Positions 1 to 8,207 of a stretch of 64,000 bases of DNA are shown here, piece by piece. Positions within the stretch are counted from its first letter, which is position 1; every line of letters begins with the position of its first letter. A program made the position numbers and the translations under genes. Origin of the DNA: Pseudobutyrivibrio ruminis AD2017 (GTDB lineage Bacteria > Bacillota > Clostridia > Lachnospirales > Lachnospiraceae). The notes under the pieces were generated by a model that was not told where the DNA came from, did not search any database, and saw only the letters and a program-made list of their open reading frames with translations. The stretch spans positions 62,001 through 126,000 of the forward strand of contig NZ_AUJQ01000008.1 of assembly GCF_000424305.1 (NCBI RefSeq). The letters are read 5' to 3'.

Positions 1-336
1 TTCTCTAAAAAACATTTCAACAGCTATAAGAATAACAACGATTCCAAAGAACACTTTTAAATGCCTAACATCAACACTCTTTAGAAGGATTGCTCCAGGA
101 ATACTACCACCCAAAACCAACAATGCTAAAGGAATATAGACTTTTCTCTCAAGCTTATTACGATTCTTCCAAGTCAATATTAGATTTGTCGGATACCCAA
201 GTAATAATTCCACTGGCGATATATTAACGTTTGCCACTCCAAATCCTAAAATAGATGTAAAGACTAATGTATTTGCAAAACCACAAAGTCCCTTTATAAA
301 AAACGCACACAGCGTGGCAATTATCCACAAAATCAA
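1..336 (-). CDS. TauE/SafE-family membrane protein (C-terminus cut by window edge)
   Basis: The reading frame is open from a TTG at 336-334 to the window edge, giving the first 112 residues. It contains hydrophobic helices and the Gly/Pro-rich motifs usual for the N-terminal half of TauE/SafE permeases (a GFANTLVF segment, then LLLGYPTNL, then LGGSIPGA). These proteins are thought to export sulfite, sulfonates or other small anions. The TTG start is chosen because a strong AAGGGGGA ribosome-binding site lies at about 344-352. No in-frame ATG occurs earlier in the conserved part. The fold is fairly clear; the substrate is unknown. Confidence 0.7.
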   Translation of the reverse strand, partial: MILWIIATLCAFFIKGLCGFANTLVFTSILGFGVANVNISPVELLLGYPTNLILTWKNRNKLERKVYIPLALLVLGGSIPGAILLKSVDVRHLKVFFGIVVILIAVEMFFRE

Positions 337-408
337 GCAATAATCCCCCTTATAAATCCAAGCTTATCATGTGTTTTCAAGTCGTGCCCCATCGTCATTT
401 CTACTTGG

Positions 409-516
409 TTATCGCTTTAACTTTTTAATGAAATTTACAATCAGTATTATTATCCCAATCCACAGTACAATATTTCCGACTGTCCATAGAACATTTACTA
501 AATTTAAATTTATCAC
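409..516 (-). CDS. Small hydrophobic peptide (35 aa)
   Basis: A GTG-initiated frame of 35 codons begins 3 nt after the stop of the upstream kinase gene. It has one predicted transmembrane helix (VGNIVLWIGIIILIVNFI) followed by a basic tail KKLKR, the topology of a single-pass membrane peptide. A weak ribosome-binding site (AGAGGTG) lies inside the end of the kinase gene, which suggests translational coupling. No family is recognised. It could be a chance frame in AT-rich DNA, but the helix-plus-basic-end layout and tight spacing favour a real gene. Confidence 0.4.
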   Translation of the reverse strand: MINLNLVNVLWTVGNIVLWIGIIILIVNFIKKLKR

Positions 517-519
517 TAT

Positions 520-1017
520 TTACACCTCTGGTTGTCCTTCTGCAATCCACTTTTCTGCTTCTTCTCTATTAAAAAATGTAATTACATTCTTATCTGGATA
601 TTTGGAAAATAGTTCCATCAACTTTGGTTTGTTCTTATGCTCGTAGTTCTGAACCAGTTCTACAAGTTCTGGATCAAGCTCGCTTTCTGTCCATGGCATA
701 TCAGGACGCTCCTGACCTACTCTTCCGATAATTCCATCCATGCAAACATTTTCTCCATAATCCAGGAAAAAGATGGTATCGCAAGCTTTAATACGGTTTT
801 CATATGTTCTGCTGTAATCACCATCTATAATCCAAGTGTCACGCTTCACAACATCAGCAAGACTCGCATCAAACTCGTCTCTTGAAATATGTGTCCTGTC
901 AGCATTCCACCAAATATTATCAAGATGATATAAAGGAAGCTTAGTCTTCTTCTGAAGTTTTATGGAGAATGTACTTTTCCCGCTGCCGGAGCAGCCTAAA
1001 ACTAATACTTTCTTCAT
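520..1017 (-). CDS. P-loop kinase, FlaR/topology-modulation type
   Basis: A 165-residue nucleotide-binding protein. It starts MKKVLVLGCSGSGKSTFS, a Walker A loop at residues 8-15, and continues with LPLYHLDNIWW, the signature of the small adenylate-kinase-like family annotated as FlaR or 'DNA topology modulation protein'. The true substrate of that family is not established. The ATG at 1017 is preferred to an upstream in-frame ATG because GGAGGATAG lies directly before it and homology begins at the Walker strand. A small hydrophobic ORF follows immediately. Confidence 0.8.
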   Translation of the reverse strand: MKKVLVLGCSGSGKSTFSIKLQKKTKLPLYHLDNIWWNADRTHISRDEFDASLADVVKRDTWIIDGDYSRTYENRIKACDTIFFLDYGENVCMDGIIGRVGQERPDMPWTESELDPELVELVQNYEHKNKPKLMELFSKYPDKNVITFFNREEAEKWIAEGQPEV

Positions 1018-1112
1018 TCTATCCTCCTTTATGAATTGTAAATTTGATAGTATCAAGGTCCTATTATACCAAATATACTTTTTCCACAAAAGTACTATAG
1101 TGTCCTTTCTTC

Positions 1113-2051
1113 TTATAGATTTCCCAATCCTCTTTGTCTTATTTCCTCTAATTGCTCTGCGCTAAGCGTCCCTGCCTTGTAAAGCTTTAGATATTCATTT
1201 TCAATTGAGGAATCAAAAATAAGAAGATCATCAGTATTAATGGTGACTCTGACACCATTCTCTACTAACGTCTTGATTGGATGTGATTTATAATCCTTTA
1301 CAAAACCCAGAATTACATTGCTGCTAGGGCAGACATTAACCTGTATCTGATTATCAGCAAGAAATCTCATGGTTTCTTTGGATGTTGATGCATTAATTCC
1401 ATGATGAACTACTGACAGGCCTAAAGTCTCTACAGCCTTTCTAACATCCTCAGCCGAACCCGTTTCTCCAACATGCATCTTCTTAGTTAAATGGTACTTC
1501 TCAGCTTTCCTATATAGCGGCAAAAATGCTTCAAATGGCTGAACATTTTCTCCTGCACATATATCAATTGCCTTGAAGTATCCTGAACTAGCATATTTAT
1601 CCAGTTCATCCGCCTCTTCTTCCACATTTCCAAAGGAGGGATATGTGAGCTCTGCTTCAAAGATACTATCAGGACAGTAGGTTTTATGAAAACCTTCAAT
1701 AAGTTCTTGGAACTCTTGTACTGTTCCTACCTGATCAACTTCAGCGGTACCGAAGTTCATTACAAGACGAGTTATATTATTTCGCCTGGCCTCAGCAAAA
1801 GCACCTTCCCACCTAAGAAGCATATTTTCATAGCCATCACATACAGGTTTTATATTTGACCTGAACCAATTCTGCATACCTTCCAAGCCATCAAGGTGCT
1901 GTGGAGTCTCTGGAATACCAACCAAAAGTCGCTCTGCAAGCCACGCTCTTCTGCACCCCTTGGTCGAGTGATTATGGAGGTCACTTTTAGGTGCCGATAA
2001 TAGTTTATTTATATTATTTTCTTTTAAGCCTTCCACAAAAATATTCTCCAC
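1113..2051 (-). CDS. Adenosine deaminase family protein
   Basis: A 312-residue amidohydrolase of the adenosine/AMP deaminase superfamily, which hydrolytically deaminates adenosine (or a related purine) to inosine using a zinc ion. Visible motifs are the N-terminal metal pair in LHNHS, the HVGETG motif (HAGE in classical members), the metal His in VVHHGINA, and NTDDLLIF near the C-terminus with the catalytic metal Asp. The GTG at 2051 is chosen because GGGAGG lies 6 nt upstream; a longer frame upstream runs through a terminator hairpin and is not credible. LHNHS replaces the usual LHxHLdG, so the exact substrate may differ. Confidence 0.8.
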   Translation of the reverse strand: MENIFVEGLKENNINKLLSAPKSDLHNHSTKGCRRAWLAERLLVGIPETPQHLDGLEGMQNWFRSNIKPVCDGYENMLLRWEGAFAEARRNNITRLVMNFGTAEVDQVGTVQEFQELIEGFHKTYCPDSIFEAELTYPSFGNVEEEADELDKYASSGYFKAIDICAGENVQPFEAFLPLYRKAEKYHLTKKMHVGETGSAEDVRKAVETLGLSVVHHGINASTSKETMRFLADNQIQVNVCPSSNVILGFVKDYKSHPIKTLVENGVRVTINTDDLLIFDSSIENEYLKLYKAGTLSAEQLEEIRQRGLGNL

Positions 2052-2126
2052 ACCAATCCTCCCTTTGAGTTTTTTCGGTATTGCAGTATTGTAACAAAAA
2101 CAGATACTCCTCGTAAATAAATATAC

Positions 2127-2160
2127 GAAAAAAAAGACCCGGCACAAATGTACCGAGCCT
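2127..2160 (-). terminator. Intrinsic terminator upstream of adenosine deaminase
   Basis: On the minus strand a 10-bp stem (AGGCTCGGTA pairing with TGCCGGGTCT, several G-U pairs) is followed by eight T residues. It lies just beyond the displaced copy of the rpsI 3' end at 2183-2200. It may therefore be the ancestral rpsI terminator. Confidence 0.75.
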
Positions 2161-2182
2161 TTGAAATCTGCCATTGCAGATT

Positions 2183-2200
2183 GATTATCTCTTTGAGAAC
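2183..2200 (-). repeat. Displaced 18-bp copy of the rpsI 3' end (att-like)
   Basis: The 18 bases GATTATCTCTTTGAGAAC (plus strand) are identical to 4033-4050, which encode the last residues FSKR and stop of rpsI. A TGAGGTG block beside both copies also matches, with a 4-nt offset. In the minus-strand frame this copy again reads FSKR-stop. The two copies are direct repeats bounding the acyltransferase/XRE pair. Confidence 0.6.
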
Positions 2201-2301
2201 ATTTTGAGGTGTTGAAGTGCCGGATTTGAAGCATTTTCACCTCAAGTTGCTGTTTACCTGCTGCGTACGATAGAAAGCTCAGGGCTACTGTATGCGGCTG
2301 A

Positions 2302-2733
2302 TCACTCTATACTTTCTTTTGCACTGTTGATAAGACCAAGAAGGCCCGCCTCCTTGATGAGAGCTATACCCTTGAATTCATCTCCGAGGACGATCAGATT
2401 GTCGCCTGTTTTAATATCGAAGAGTTTTCTTGCCTTGGCAGGAATAACAATCTGACCCTTATCTCCCACTTTGACCATTCCAAAGATATGCTTTCCTTTC
2501 GGCGGTATAACACATCCCAGGTTGTCCGAATCATTCTTTTCATATGATATAAGGTCGTCCATGGTTACACCAAAAAGGTCAGCCAGCATCTTACATCTCT
2601 CTATATCCGGCAGCGACTCTCCTGTCTCATATTTTGAAAGCGTCTGTCTTGATACGCCTATCTTCTCCGCAATATCCTCCTGTGACAAGTTATTAAGCTT
2701 TCTCAATTCCATAAGATTATCTGCAAAACTCAT
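2302..2733 (-). CDS. XRE-family regulator with C-terminal AbrB-like domain
   Basis: A 143-residue DNA-binding protein with two domains. Residues about 4-60 form a Cro/CI-type HTH (LSQEDIAEKIGVSRQTLSKYE). Residues about 85-130 look like a SpoVT-AbrB swapped-hairpin domain (VGDKGQIVIPAKARKLFDI). It probably represses or tunes its own promoter. The ATG at 2733 overlaps the stop of the acyltransferase gene as ATGA and has an AAGGAGAA ribosome-binding site, so the pair is translationally coupled. Its targets are unknown. The pair lies between rpsI and a repeat of the rpsI tail, suggesting acquisition as one unit. Confidence 0.85.
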   Translation of the reverse strand: MSFADNLMELRKLNNLSQEDIAEKIGVSRQTLSKYETGESLPDIERCKMLADLFGVTMDDLISYEKNDSDNLGCVIPPKGKHIFGMVKVGDKGQIVIPAKARKLFDIKTGDNLIVLGDEFKGIALIKEAGLLGLINSAKESIE

Positions 2734-3806
2734 TCTTTCTTCTCCTTTTTTATTCCCAGAACACACCACCTTATGAAAGGTATGCGGCTCATGATTTCAT
2801 ACAGAAGGTATGAACCTGCGAATGCTGCTAATGTAACCAACAGGTATACGATGACAGGGGCAAGGAACGGACATAATGTATGCAGATACCATCCGCTGAC
2901 CGCTATCATCAGATAATGGAATACATAGAGCCCCCATGATTTCTGGCACATCCACTTTGAGAAAGCATTCTTAAAATTGCCCCATTTTTTCATGAAGGCA
3001 AGTATACCGAGAGTTCCAAACCATGCGTATACATTGCACATGATTGTATCCAGAACCACGTGATCCGGATATGGCTGACCTTTATATAAAATCACGAAGG
3101 CTATGCAGGATGCGAGAGCAAGGATGCTTAATAGCAGCCAATTTTTGCCAAGTCTATCCATCACGACCTCATGAGACAGTACAAAGTAGCCGATCAAAAA
3201 GCCCAGTCCGTAGATACCGAATCTGTATACCACTATTATCGGTGTGTTAAGTATCTGCGCCGCTCCATATACGGGTATGACAAGAAGTATAAGTATCAAA
3301 AGATTGGCTTTGCCACAGATATTATAGAATCTGTCTTTTTCAATCCTTCTGATCAGTACCAGCATTAGGCTAAAGAGCCAGAGCATCTGAATGTACCACA
3401 GAGGACCTGAGCCGCTGACTGCCATTATCAGGAAAAGAATTGGCCCCGGTACGTTGTTCATGGAACCAAATGCACCTGCCATCAGCATGTTGTAGTAGCC
3501 AAGAACCCAACCGAAAACCAGAAGGCCGATTGTTGATGGCACAAGATATTTTCTCGTTCTTACTCTGATGAATTCCTTTTCTGTTCGTTTAATTAGTTCA
3601 TAGCGGGCTGACATACCGGATACCACAAACAGAAGTAACATGAACCAGGGATATACAATATACTGATATGTATCCTGGGGCTGATGTTCACTGAAAGGTC
3701 CGATGATTCCATGCTGTATTACGCCGTTAAATATGTAAATTACATGATAGATGACAACTAGCACTACTGTTATCCAACGAATATTATCCAAGTATATCTT
3801 TCTCAT
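2730..3806 (-). CDS. Acyltransferase family 3 membrane protein
   Basis: A 358-residue integral membrane protein with about ten hydrophobic helices. It begins MRKIYLDNIRWITVVLVVIYH, the usual start of acyltransferase-3 (OafA/NodX-like) proteins with the conserved membrane histidine in VVIYH. Such enzymes move acyl groups onto sugars or other cell-surface molecules; this substrate is unknown. The start at 3806 follows an AAAGGTGGT ribosome-binding site; an upstream in-frame ATG at 3851 lacks one. It is the first gene of a two-gene unit with the XRE-AbrB regulator. Confidence 0.8.
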   Translation of the reverse strand: MRKIYLDNIRWITVVLVVIYHVIYIFNGVIQHGIIGPFSEHQPQDTYQYIVYPWFMLLLFVVSGMSARYELIKRTEKEFIRVRTRKYLVPSTIGLLVFGWVLGYYNMLMAGAFGSMNNVPGPILFLIMAVSGSGPLWYIQMLWLFSLMLVLIRRIEKDRFYNICGKANLLILILLVIPVYGAAQILNTPIIVVYRFGIYGLGFLIGYFVLSHEVVMDRLGKNWLLLSILALASCIAFVILYKGQPYPDHVVLDTIMCNVYAWFGTLGILAFMKKWGNFKNAFSKWMCQKSWGLYVFHYLMIAVSGWYLHTLCPFLAPVIVYLLVTLAAFAGSYLLYEIMSRIPFIRWCVLGIKKEKKE

Positions 3807-3851
3807 ATTTATACCACCTTTGTTAAATATTATAACATTTTTCTTAATCAT

Positions 3852-3888
3852 AAAAAAATAAGCTCCGCCTGTCTACCAAGCGAAGCTT
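3852..3888 (-). terminator. Hairpin with T-run before the acyltransferase gene
   Basis: Minus strand: AAGCTTCGC pairs with GCGGAGCTT over a 9-bp stem, then A and a run of T. It lies between the rpsI terminator and the acyltransferase gene and separates that cassette from ribosomal-protein transcription. Confidence 0.65.
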
Positions 3889-3953
3889 ACACATTTTGCT
3901 TTTTTTTGTTAAATGTGGTTGCGAAAGCATTATTACTGTCGCGCTATGAATAC

Positions 3954-4006
3954 GAAAAAGGGATTGCTCCCCAGCAAGTAAACTTGCGGAAGCAATCCCT
4001 TTTTGT
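3954..4006 (-). terminator. rpsI terminator (bidirectional shape)
   Basis: GGGATTGCTTCC and GGAGCAATCCC form a long stem, extended by AAAAA and TTTTT on the outside, so it can act on either strand. It lies about 30 nt after the rpsI stop. Confidence 0.85.
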
Positions 4007-4032
4007 ATTCGCATCGCTTGTAGAAACGCGCA

Positions 4033-4050
4033 GATTATCTCTTTGAGAAC
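4033..4050 (-). repeat. rpsI 3'-end repeat (att-like, functional copy)
   Basis: These 18 bases contain the last codons and stop of rpsI and recur exactly at 2183-2200. They mark the near boundary of the presumed inserted acyltransferase/XRE cassette. Confidence 0.6.
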
Positions 4051-4433
4051 TGAGGTGCGCGACGAGCAGCCTTTAAGCCGTACTTCTTACGCTCCTTCAT
4101 ACGTGGATCTCTTGTAAGGAATCCAGCAGCCTTAAGTGTAGGTCTGTACTCAGCATCTACCTCAAGGAGTGCACGTGAGATACCGTGTCTGATAGCACCA
4201 GCCTGGCCAGTGTATCCGCCACCCTTTACGTTAACGATAACATCAAACTTATCTACAGTACCTGTAGCTACAAGTGGCTGACGAACAACTACCTTTAATG
4301 TCTCAAGACCAAGGTACTCGTCGATATCTCTCTTATTTATTGTAATCTTGCCTGTGCCAGGTACAAGATATACTCTAGCAACTGAAGACTTTCTTCTACC
4401 AGTTCCATAATACTTGTTTGTATTCTTAGCCAT
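4035..4433 (-). CDS. rpsI: 30S ribosomal protein S9
   Basis: A 132-residue protein with the S9 hallmarks: [25 protein letters not shown] at the start, [19 protein letters not shown] in the middle, and the basic C-terminal tail ending RRAPQFSKR that reaches the ribosomal P site. It lies 13 nt downstream of rplM, the usual L13-S9 operon. Its last codons are duplicated about 1.8 kb downstream at 2183-2200, as if the 3' end had served as an integration site. Confidence 0.98.
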   Translation of the reverse strand: MAKNTNKYYGTGRRKSSVARVYLVPGTGKITINKRDIDEYLGLETLKVVVRQPLVATGTVDKFDVIVNVKGGGYTGQAGAIRHGISRALLEVDAEYRPTLKAAGFLTRDPRMKERKKYGLKAARRAPQFSKR

Positions 4434-4446
4434 GATCTACCTCCTA

Positions 4447-4875
4447 TTAAAATGTAAGCACTTCTGGCTTCTGTGCCTGATGCTTGTGATCTGGTCCAGC
4501 ATAAACGAAAAGCTTTGTATACATCTGACGACCAAGTGGTCCCTTTGGAAGCATGCCCTTAACAGCGTGCTCGATAACTCTCTCAGGATGTGTATTAAGC
4601 ATTTCCTTAAGAGTTGTCTCTTTCATACCACCAACGTAATCAGAGTGATTATAGTAAACCTTCTGATCAAGCTTCTTACCTGTAACCTTAATCTTCTCTG
4701 CATTAACTACGATAACATAGTCACCACAATCAGCGTGTGGAGTGAAGACTGGCTTATTCTTACCTCTTAAAACCTTTGCAACTTCTGCTGAGAGGCGACC
4801 AAGTGTCTGTCCCTCTGCATCAACTACATACCATTTTCTCTCAAGCTGAGATGGGTTTGGCATATAAGTATTCAT
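4447..4875 (-). CDS. rplM: 50S ribosomal protein L13
   Basis: A 142-residue protein of normal length for L13. It opens [20 protein letters not shown] and contains [17 protein letters not shown] and the [20 protein letters not shown] segment typical of the family. An AAGGAGGAATTC ribosome-binding site precedes the ATG. It is the first gene of the rplM-rpsI operon. In many Firmicutes truA lies directly upstream; here a glycosidase gene intervenes and rplM has its own promoter and leader. Confidence 0.98.
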   Translation of the reverse strand: MNTYMPNPSQLERKWYVVDAEGQTLGRLSAEVAKVLRGKNKPVFTPHADCGDYVIVVNAEKIKVTGKKLDQKVYYNHSDYVGGMKETTLKEMLNTHPERVIEHAVKGMLPKGPLGRQMYTKLFVYAGPDHKHQAQKPEVLTF

Positions 4876-4998
4876 GAGAATTCCTCCTTAAATAAATCTG
4901 TAAAAGATTCCTGCCGGTGATGTCCGGGCACCTGCACGGAATGTTATAGTAAACTTGTCTCTGGGCTAATAGACACAAGTCTCCTTACTACATCAACC
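4876..4998 (-). promoter_or_regulatory. rplM 5' leader (possible L13 autoregulatory RNA)
   Basis: About 120 nt separate the sigma-A promoter from the rplM ribosome-binding site. The leader has paired segments, for example GAGACTTGTGTC with GAGACAAGTTT and GTGCCCGGACATCACCGGCA. Firmicutes rplM genes often carry an L13 leader RNA that lets L13 repress its own synthesis. Position and length fit, but the match was judged by eye only. Confidence 0.45.
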
Positions 4999-5003
4999 GT
5001 TAC

Positions 5004-5032
5004 ATTGTACTATAGGAATATTGTTACGTCAA
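5004..5032 (-). promoter_or_regulatory. Sigma-A promoter of rplM-rpsI
   Basis: Minus strand TTGACG, 17-nt spacer, TACAAT. It directs transcription into the rplM leader. Confidence 0.8.
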
Positions 5033-5057
5033 CACAAAAATTGTATTTTGAAGTAAC

Positions 5058-5098
5058 AAAAAATACCCTTGGTGTACAAAGTAACCAAGGGTATTTTA
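5058..5098 (-). terminator. Terminator of the GH43 gene
   Basis: AATACCCTTGGT and ACCAAGGGTATT form a perfect 12-bp stem followed by T residues, just after the glycosidase stop codon. Confidence 0.9.
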
Positions 5099-5108
5099 AC
5101 ATCATCTG

Positions 5109-7331
5109 CTATTCAATTTCAATGGAAATATTATCAACTGAGCCAACTCCATTAAAGCCGAACTCTACACTTCCACCATTTCCAATAGATGTGTTCCAAT
5201 CTACTGGTGTAATAACATAATAGTCGCCAGATTCCTTAAGATTTACATTCCAAATTGAATCAATCTTTACCTGGCTCTTTTTGATTTTTGCAGTCCATCC
5301 GTTTACCTGATGGCCTGTAGAATTAGAAACCTTTACAGATGCTGTGTAGCCTGAGCCCCAGCTGTTTACTGTAGCAGTTGCCTCAAGCCCCTTTGTGCTT
5401 ACAGATGGTGTAGGTGCTGGAGCTGGTGTTGGCTGAACAGTTGGATTTTCTGTCTGGGCAGCTGAAGCTGGGCCCTGACATGGCTCAAATATCCATTCCT
5501 GATTTGGGTTGCCATAATACTTCCACTGGCATACATTGGTTCCATCAGCGGTCTTGTGTTCATATACATCGATATACTTTGTAGCGTTTGAAACAAAGGT
5601 ACCAATTGTATAAACTCCAGATTTCTTTGTATTCTTTACTACGTATTTTTGAGCATCATTCGCATAAGCATGATATATGCCAATGTTTGCTCCATCTTCA
5701 TTTTTGCCATAGGCAATATCAAGCATAAAGTTTCCAAGGCCAGACTTTAATGTGATATATCCGTCAGATGTGTTTTCAACATACCACTTCTGTCCATCAG
5801 CGCCTGTTCCCCTGAAGATGCATACGTTTGTACCGGCTTCTGCCTTGTCGCCCTCAACAGTCAGATATCTCTGAGAATTTGTATTCTTCAAATAATACCA
5901 GCCGTTATCAATGTGAGCTGTGCTATTGTTATTGACATTCTCTGTGCTAGGCGCTGGTGCTGGGGTAGGTGTTTCTTCTACAGGGAAGAACTGCCAATGG
6001 TTGAAGTTCATCAACGAACCGCCATTGCCCTTAAATGCAAAATACAAATCGTGGCGTCCGCTGACATTATTTACATCACAGTATTCTGTAACATATTTCT
6101 GCCAGTTGCCTGTGTTAGGAACCTTGATTGTACCTACAATTCTTCCTGTAAGTGAATCAAGGTGAAGCTCAATTGTTCCGCCGCCTACTGGTGATGCAAC
6201 TCTTGCTGCGAATGCCTTAGCGCCCTTGCCAAAATCAACGTTTCTTACTTTAATCCAATCATTGTTTTCGATGAAGGCTACATTCTGCGTACCCTCGCCG
6301 CAAGCCTCTGTTTTAACACCGCTAGAGAAGCAGATTGTTTCAGCCTCTACCCTTGTGTATGGGTTAAGAGTTGCTATTGGATTTGGTCCAGATGTAGACA
6401 TCTTAATGGTTGGGAAGCTTCCATCTGGATTGTACTTGAACTCCTCCACTGCTACTGAACGAGCAAATCCGCTACCACCTGGAAGTGCTCCATTGTGATA
6501 GAAGAAATATGAGTGTCCCTTGAAATCTACAACACCACAATGATTTGTGAAGCTTCTGCCTTCTGTTGGCATTATTACGCCTCTGTAGGTCCATGGACCA
6601 GTTGGTGATGTACTTGTAGAATATGCGATGTGCTCTGGGATACCATTACCTGAGAAAAGCATATAGTAAAGGTTACCTCTCTTGTAGAACCATGGTCCCT
6701 CCTCATATGCACTGGCACGTCCAGGATATGGTCCAAAGCTCGCCGTTGATGTGTAAACTCTGTTGATTCCACCTGAATATGAAATCATATTTGGATTAAG
6801 TTTTACGTAGCATAAATTTGGATTTCCAAAATAGAGATATGCCTGTCCGTTTGAATCCACATAAACTGTTGGGTCGATGAAGCCATAACCCTGGCAAAGT
6901 GGATGTCCTATTGCATCCTTGAATGGACCTGTTGGACTATCGGATACAGCCACTCCGATAGAATTGCCACCCTGTTTTGCAATGACAGGAACATAATAAT
7001 AGAATTTGCCGCCTCGTTCTACGACTTGGCCAGCCCAGGCATCAGACTTTGCCCAGCTGAAGGTGTTAAGTGAACAAACAGTTCCATGGTCTGTCCAGTT
7101 AACCATGTCCTTTGTTGAGTAGCAGTGCCAGTCTCTCATGTCGTAGTACTTGGCTCCGTCCTCATCATGACCGGTGTACACATACAGTGTGTCCTTGTAC
7201 ACCATTGGTGCGGGATCTGTGGAATAGATTGTTTGCACAATCGGATTATCAGCCTTTGCCACAGATGGATTAGCCCCAGCAAGAATAATTGCTGCGGCTA
7301 GTACCCCCACTATCCCCCTCATTTTTTTCAT
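5109..7331 (-). CDS. Secreted GH43 arabinofuranosidase/xylosidase with CBM6, CBM13 and CBM2-like modules
   Basis: A 740-residue extracellular plant-polysaccharide enzyme. A signal peptide (about 1-27) is followed by a GH43 five-bladed propeller (about 30-310) with the three expected acids: Asp39 in STDPAP, Asp153 in IDPTVY and Glu211 in EEGPWF. Then come a CBM6-like module (about 325-455), a CBM13/ricin-type module (about 468-615, with QKW/QEW motifs) and a CBM2-like module (about 645-740), joined by Pro/Thr/Ala linkers. It probably removes arabinose or xylose side chains from (arabino)xylan. It is a single gene with its own terminator and a TATAAT box at about 7386-7391. It interrupts the usual truA-rplM neighbourhood. 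Confidence 0.9.
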   Translation of the reverse strand: MKKMRGIVGVLAAAIILAGANPSVAKADNPIVQTIYSTDPAPMVYKDTLYVYTGHDEDGAKYYDMRDWHCYSTKDMVNWTDHGTVCSLNTFSWAKSDAWAGQVVERGGKFYYYVPVIAKQGGNSIGVAVSDSPTGPFKDAIGHPLCQGYGFIDPTVYVDSNGQAYLYFGNPNLCYVKLNPNMISYSGGINRVYTSTASFGPYPGRASAYEEGPWFYKRGNLYYMLFSGNGIPEHIAYSTSTSPTGPWTYRGVIMPTEGRSFTNHCGVVDFKGHSYFFYHNGALPGGSGFARSVAVEEFKYNPDGSFPTIKMSTSGPNPIATLNPYTRVEAETICFSSGVKTEACGEGTQNVAFIENNDWIKVRNVDFGKGAKAFAARVASPVGGGTIELHLDSLTGRIVGTIKVPNTGNWQKYVTEYCDVNNVSGRHDLYFAFKGNGGSLMNFNHWQFFPVEETPTPAPAPSTENVNNNSTAHIDNGWYYLKNTNSQRYLTVEGDKAEAGTNVCIFRGTGADGQKWYVENTSDGYITLKSGLGNFMLDIAYGKNEDGANIGIYHAYANDAQKYVVKNTKKSGVYTIGTFVSNATKYIDVYEHKTADGTNVCQWKYYGNPNQEWIFEPCQGPASAAQTENPTVQPTPAPAPTPSVSTKGLEATATVNSWGSGYTASVKVSNSTGHQVNGWTAKIKKSQVKIDSIWNVNLKESGDYYVITPVDWNTSIGNGGSVEFGFNGVGSVDNISIEIE

Positions 7332-7433
7332 TTCTTTTCTCCCTTTCTCTCCCCTTATTTTTATTCATAACTCTCCTAGCGCCAATTATACCATAATGTT
7401 ATTATTATGTGGTTCTATATAAAATATTTTTCA

Positions 7434-7466
7434 TAATAAAAGAGCTTCCAGTAGTTGGAAGCTCTG
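7434..7466 (-). terminator. Terminator of the ECF-truA operon
   Basis: AGAGCTTCCA and TGGAAGCTCT form a 10-bp stem followed by TTTTATT on the minus strand, directly behind truA. It shows that truA transcription ends before the GH43 gene. Confidence 0.9.
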
Positions 7467-7468
7467 CT

Positions 7469-8206
7469 TTATTCTTCGTATTCAATTCCTATCATGGTAA
7501 GGCCGTGGGCTGGGGCTGTTGGGCCAGCAAGCTCGCGGTTGCGACCACGTAAAATTTCAAGCATGTACATTGGTTCCATTTCACCGGCACCTACTTTGAT
7601 AAGTGTACCTGCAATGATTCGAACCATGTTGTAAAGGAAGCCATCTCCTGTCAGGCGGATGTGAATTACATCATCTTCCTTGTATACCTTAGCGGTGTAG
7701 ATTGTACGAACACGGGATTTTACCTGTGCCTTAACAGATGAGAATGATGTGAAGTCATGCTGACCGATTAAATAGGCAGCTGCTTCATTCATCTTATCTA
7801 CATCTAAGTCGTAATAGTAATGGAAAGTATCCTTGCGCTTGGTTGGGTCTGGCATCTTGCGGTTTAAAATCTTGTATTCGTATGTCTTGCGGCAAGCAGC
7901 ATATCTAGGATGAAAATCATCCTCCACCTGGCATGAATACTGAACAACAATATCATCAGGCAAACGCTGATTAAGAGCGAAGCTGATTTTATCAGCTGGC
8001 ATTCTGGAATTAGTATCAAAAACTGCTACATTACCAAGTGAATGTACGCCTGCATCTGTACGGCTTGCGCCCATAATAGATATAGGCTCCTGCAAAAGAT
8101 CTGTAAGAGCCTCGTTTAATTTCTGTTCTATTGTTACTCCGTTTGGCTGAATCTGCCAGCCGCTATAGTTTGACCCATCGTAGGCCACTACTATCATTAC
8201 TCTCAT
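7469..8206 (-). CDS. truA: tRNA pseudouridine synthase A
   Basis: A 245-residue enzyme that isomerises uridines 38-40 in the anticodon arm of tRNAs. The catalytic Asp lies in the GASRTDAGVHSLGNVAVF motif. YDGSNYSGWQIQPN near the N-terminus and the late GDGFLYNMVRIIAGTLIKVG motif are also diagnostic. It begins right after the ecfT stop codon, so it is the last gene of the ECF operon, as in many Firmicutes. Confidence 0.97.
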   Translation of the reverse strand: MRVMIVVAYDGSNYSGWQIQPNGVTIEQKLNEALTDLLQEPISIMGASRTDAGVHSLGNVAVFDTNSRMPADKISFALNQRLPDDIVVQYSCQVEDDFHPRYAACRKTYEYKILNRKMPDPTKRKDTFHYYYDLDVDKMNEAAAYLIGQHDFTSFSSVKAQVKSRVRTIYTAKVYKEDDVIHIRLTGDGFLYNMVRIIAGTLIKVGAGEMEPMYMLEILRGRNRELAGPTAPAHGLTMIGIEYEE

Positions 8207-8207
8207 A

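Noticed and set aside
2052-2240. N-terminal extension of the adenosine deaminase frame to 375 residues
   Set aside because: It runs through a terminator hairpin, has no homology and no ribosome-binding site; the GTG at 2051 has GGGAGG.
4414-4770. Plus-strand 118-residue ORF over rplM
   Set aside because: Antisense shadow of the ribosomal protein gene with no ribosome-binding site or family.
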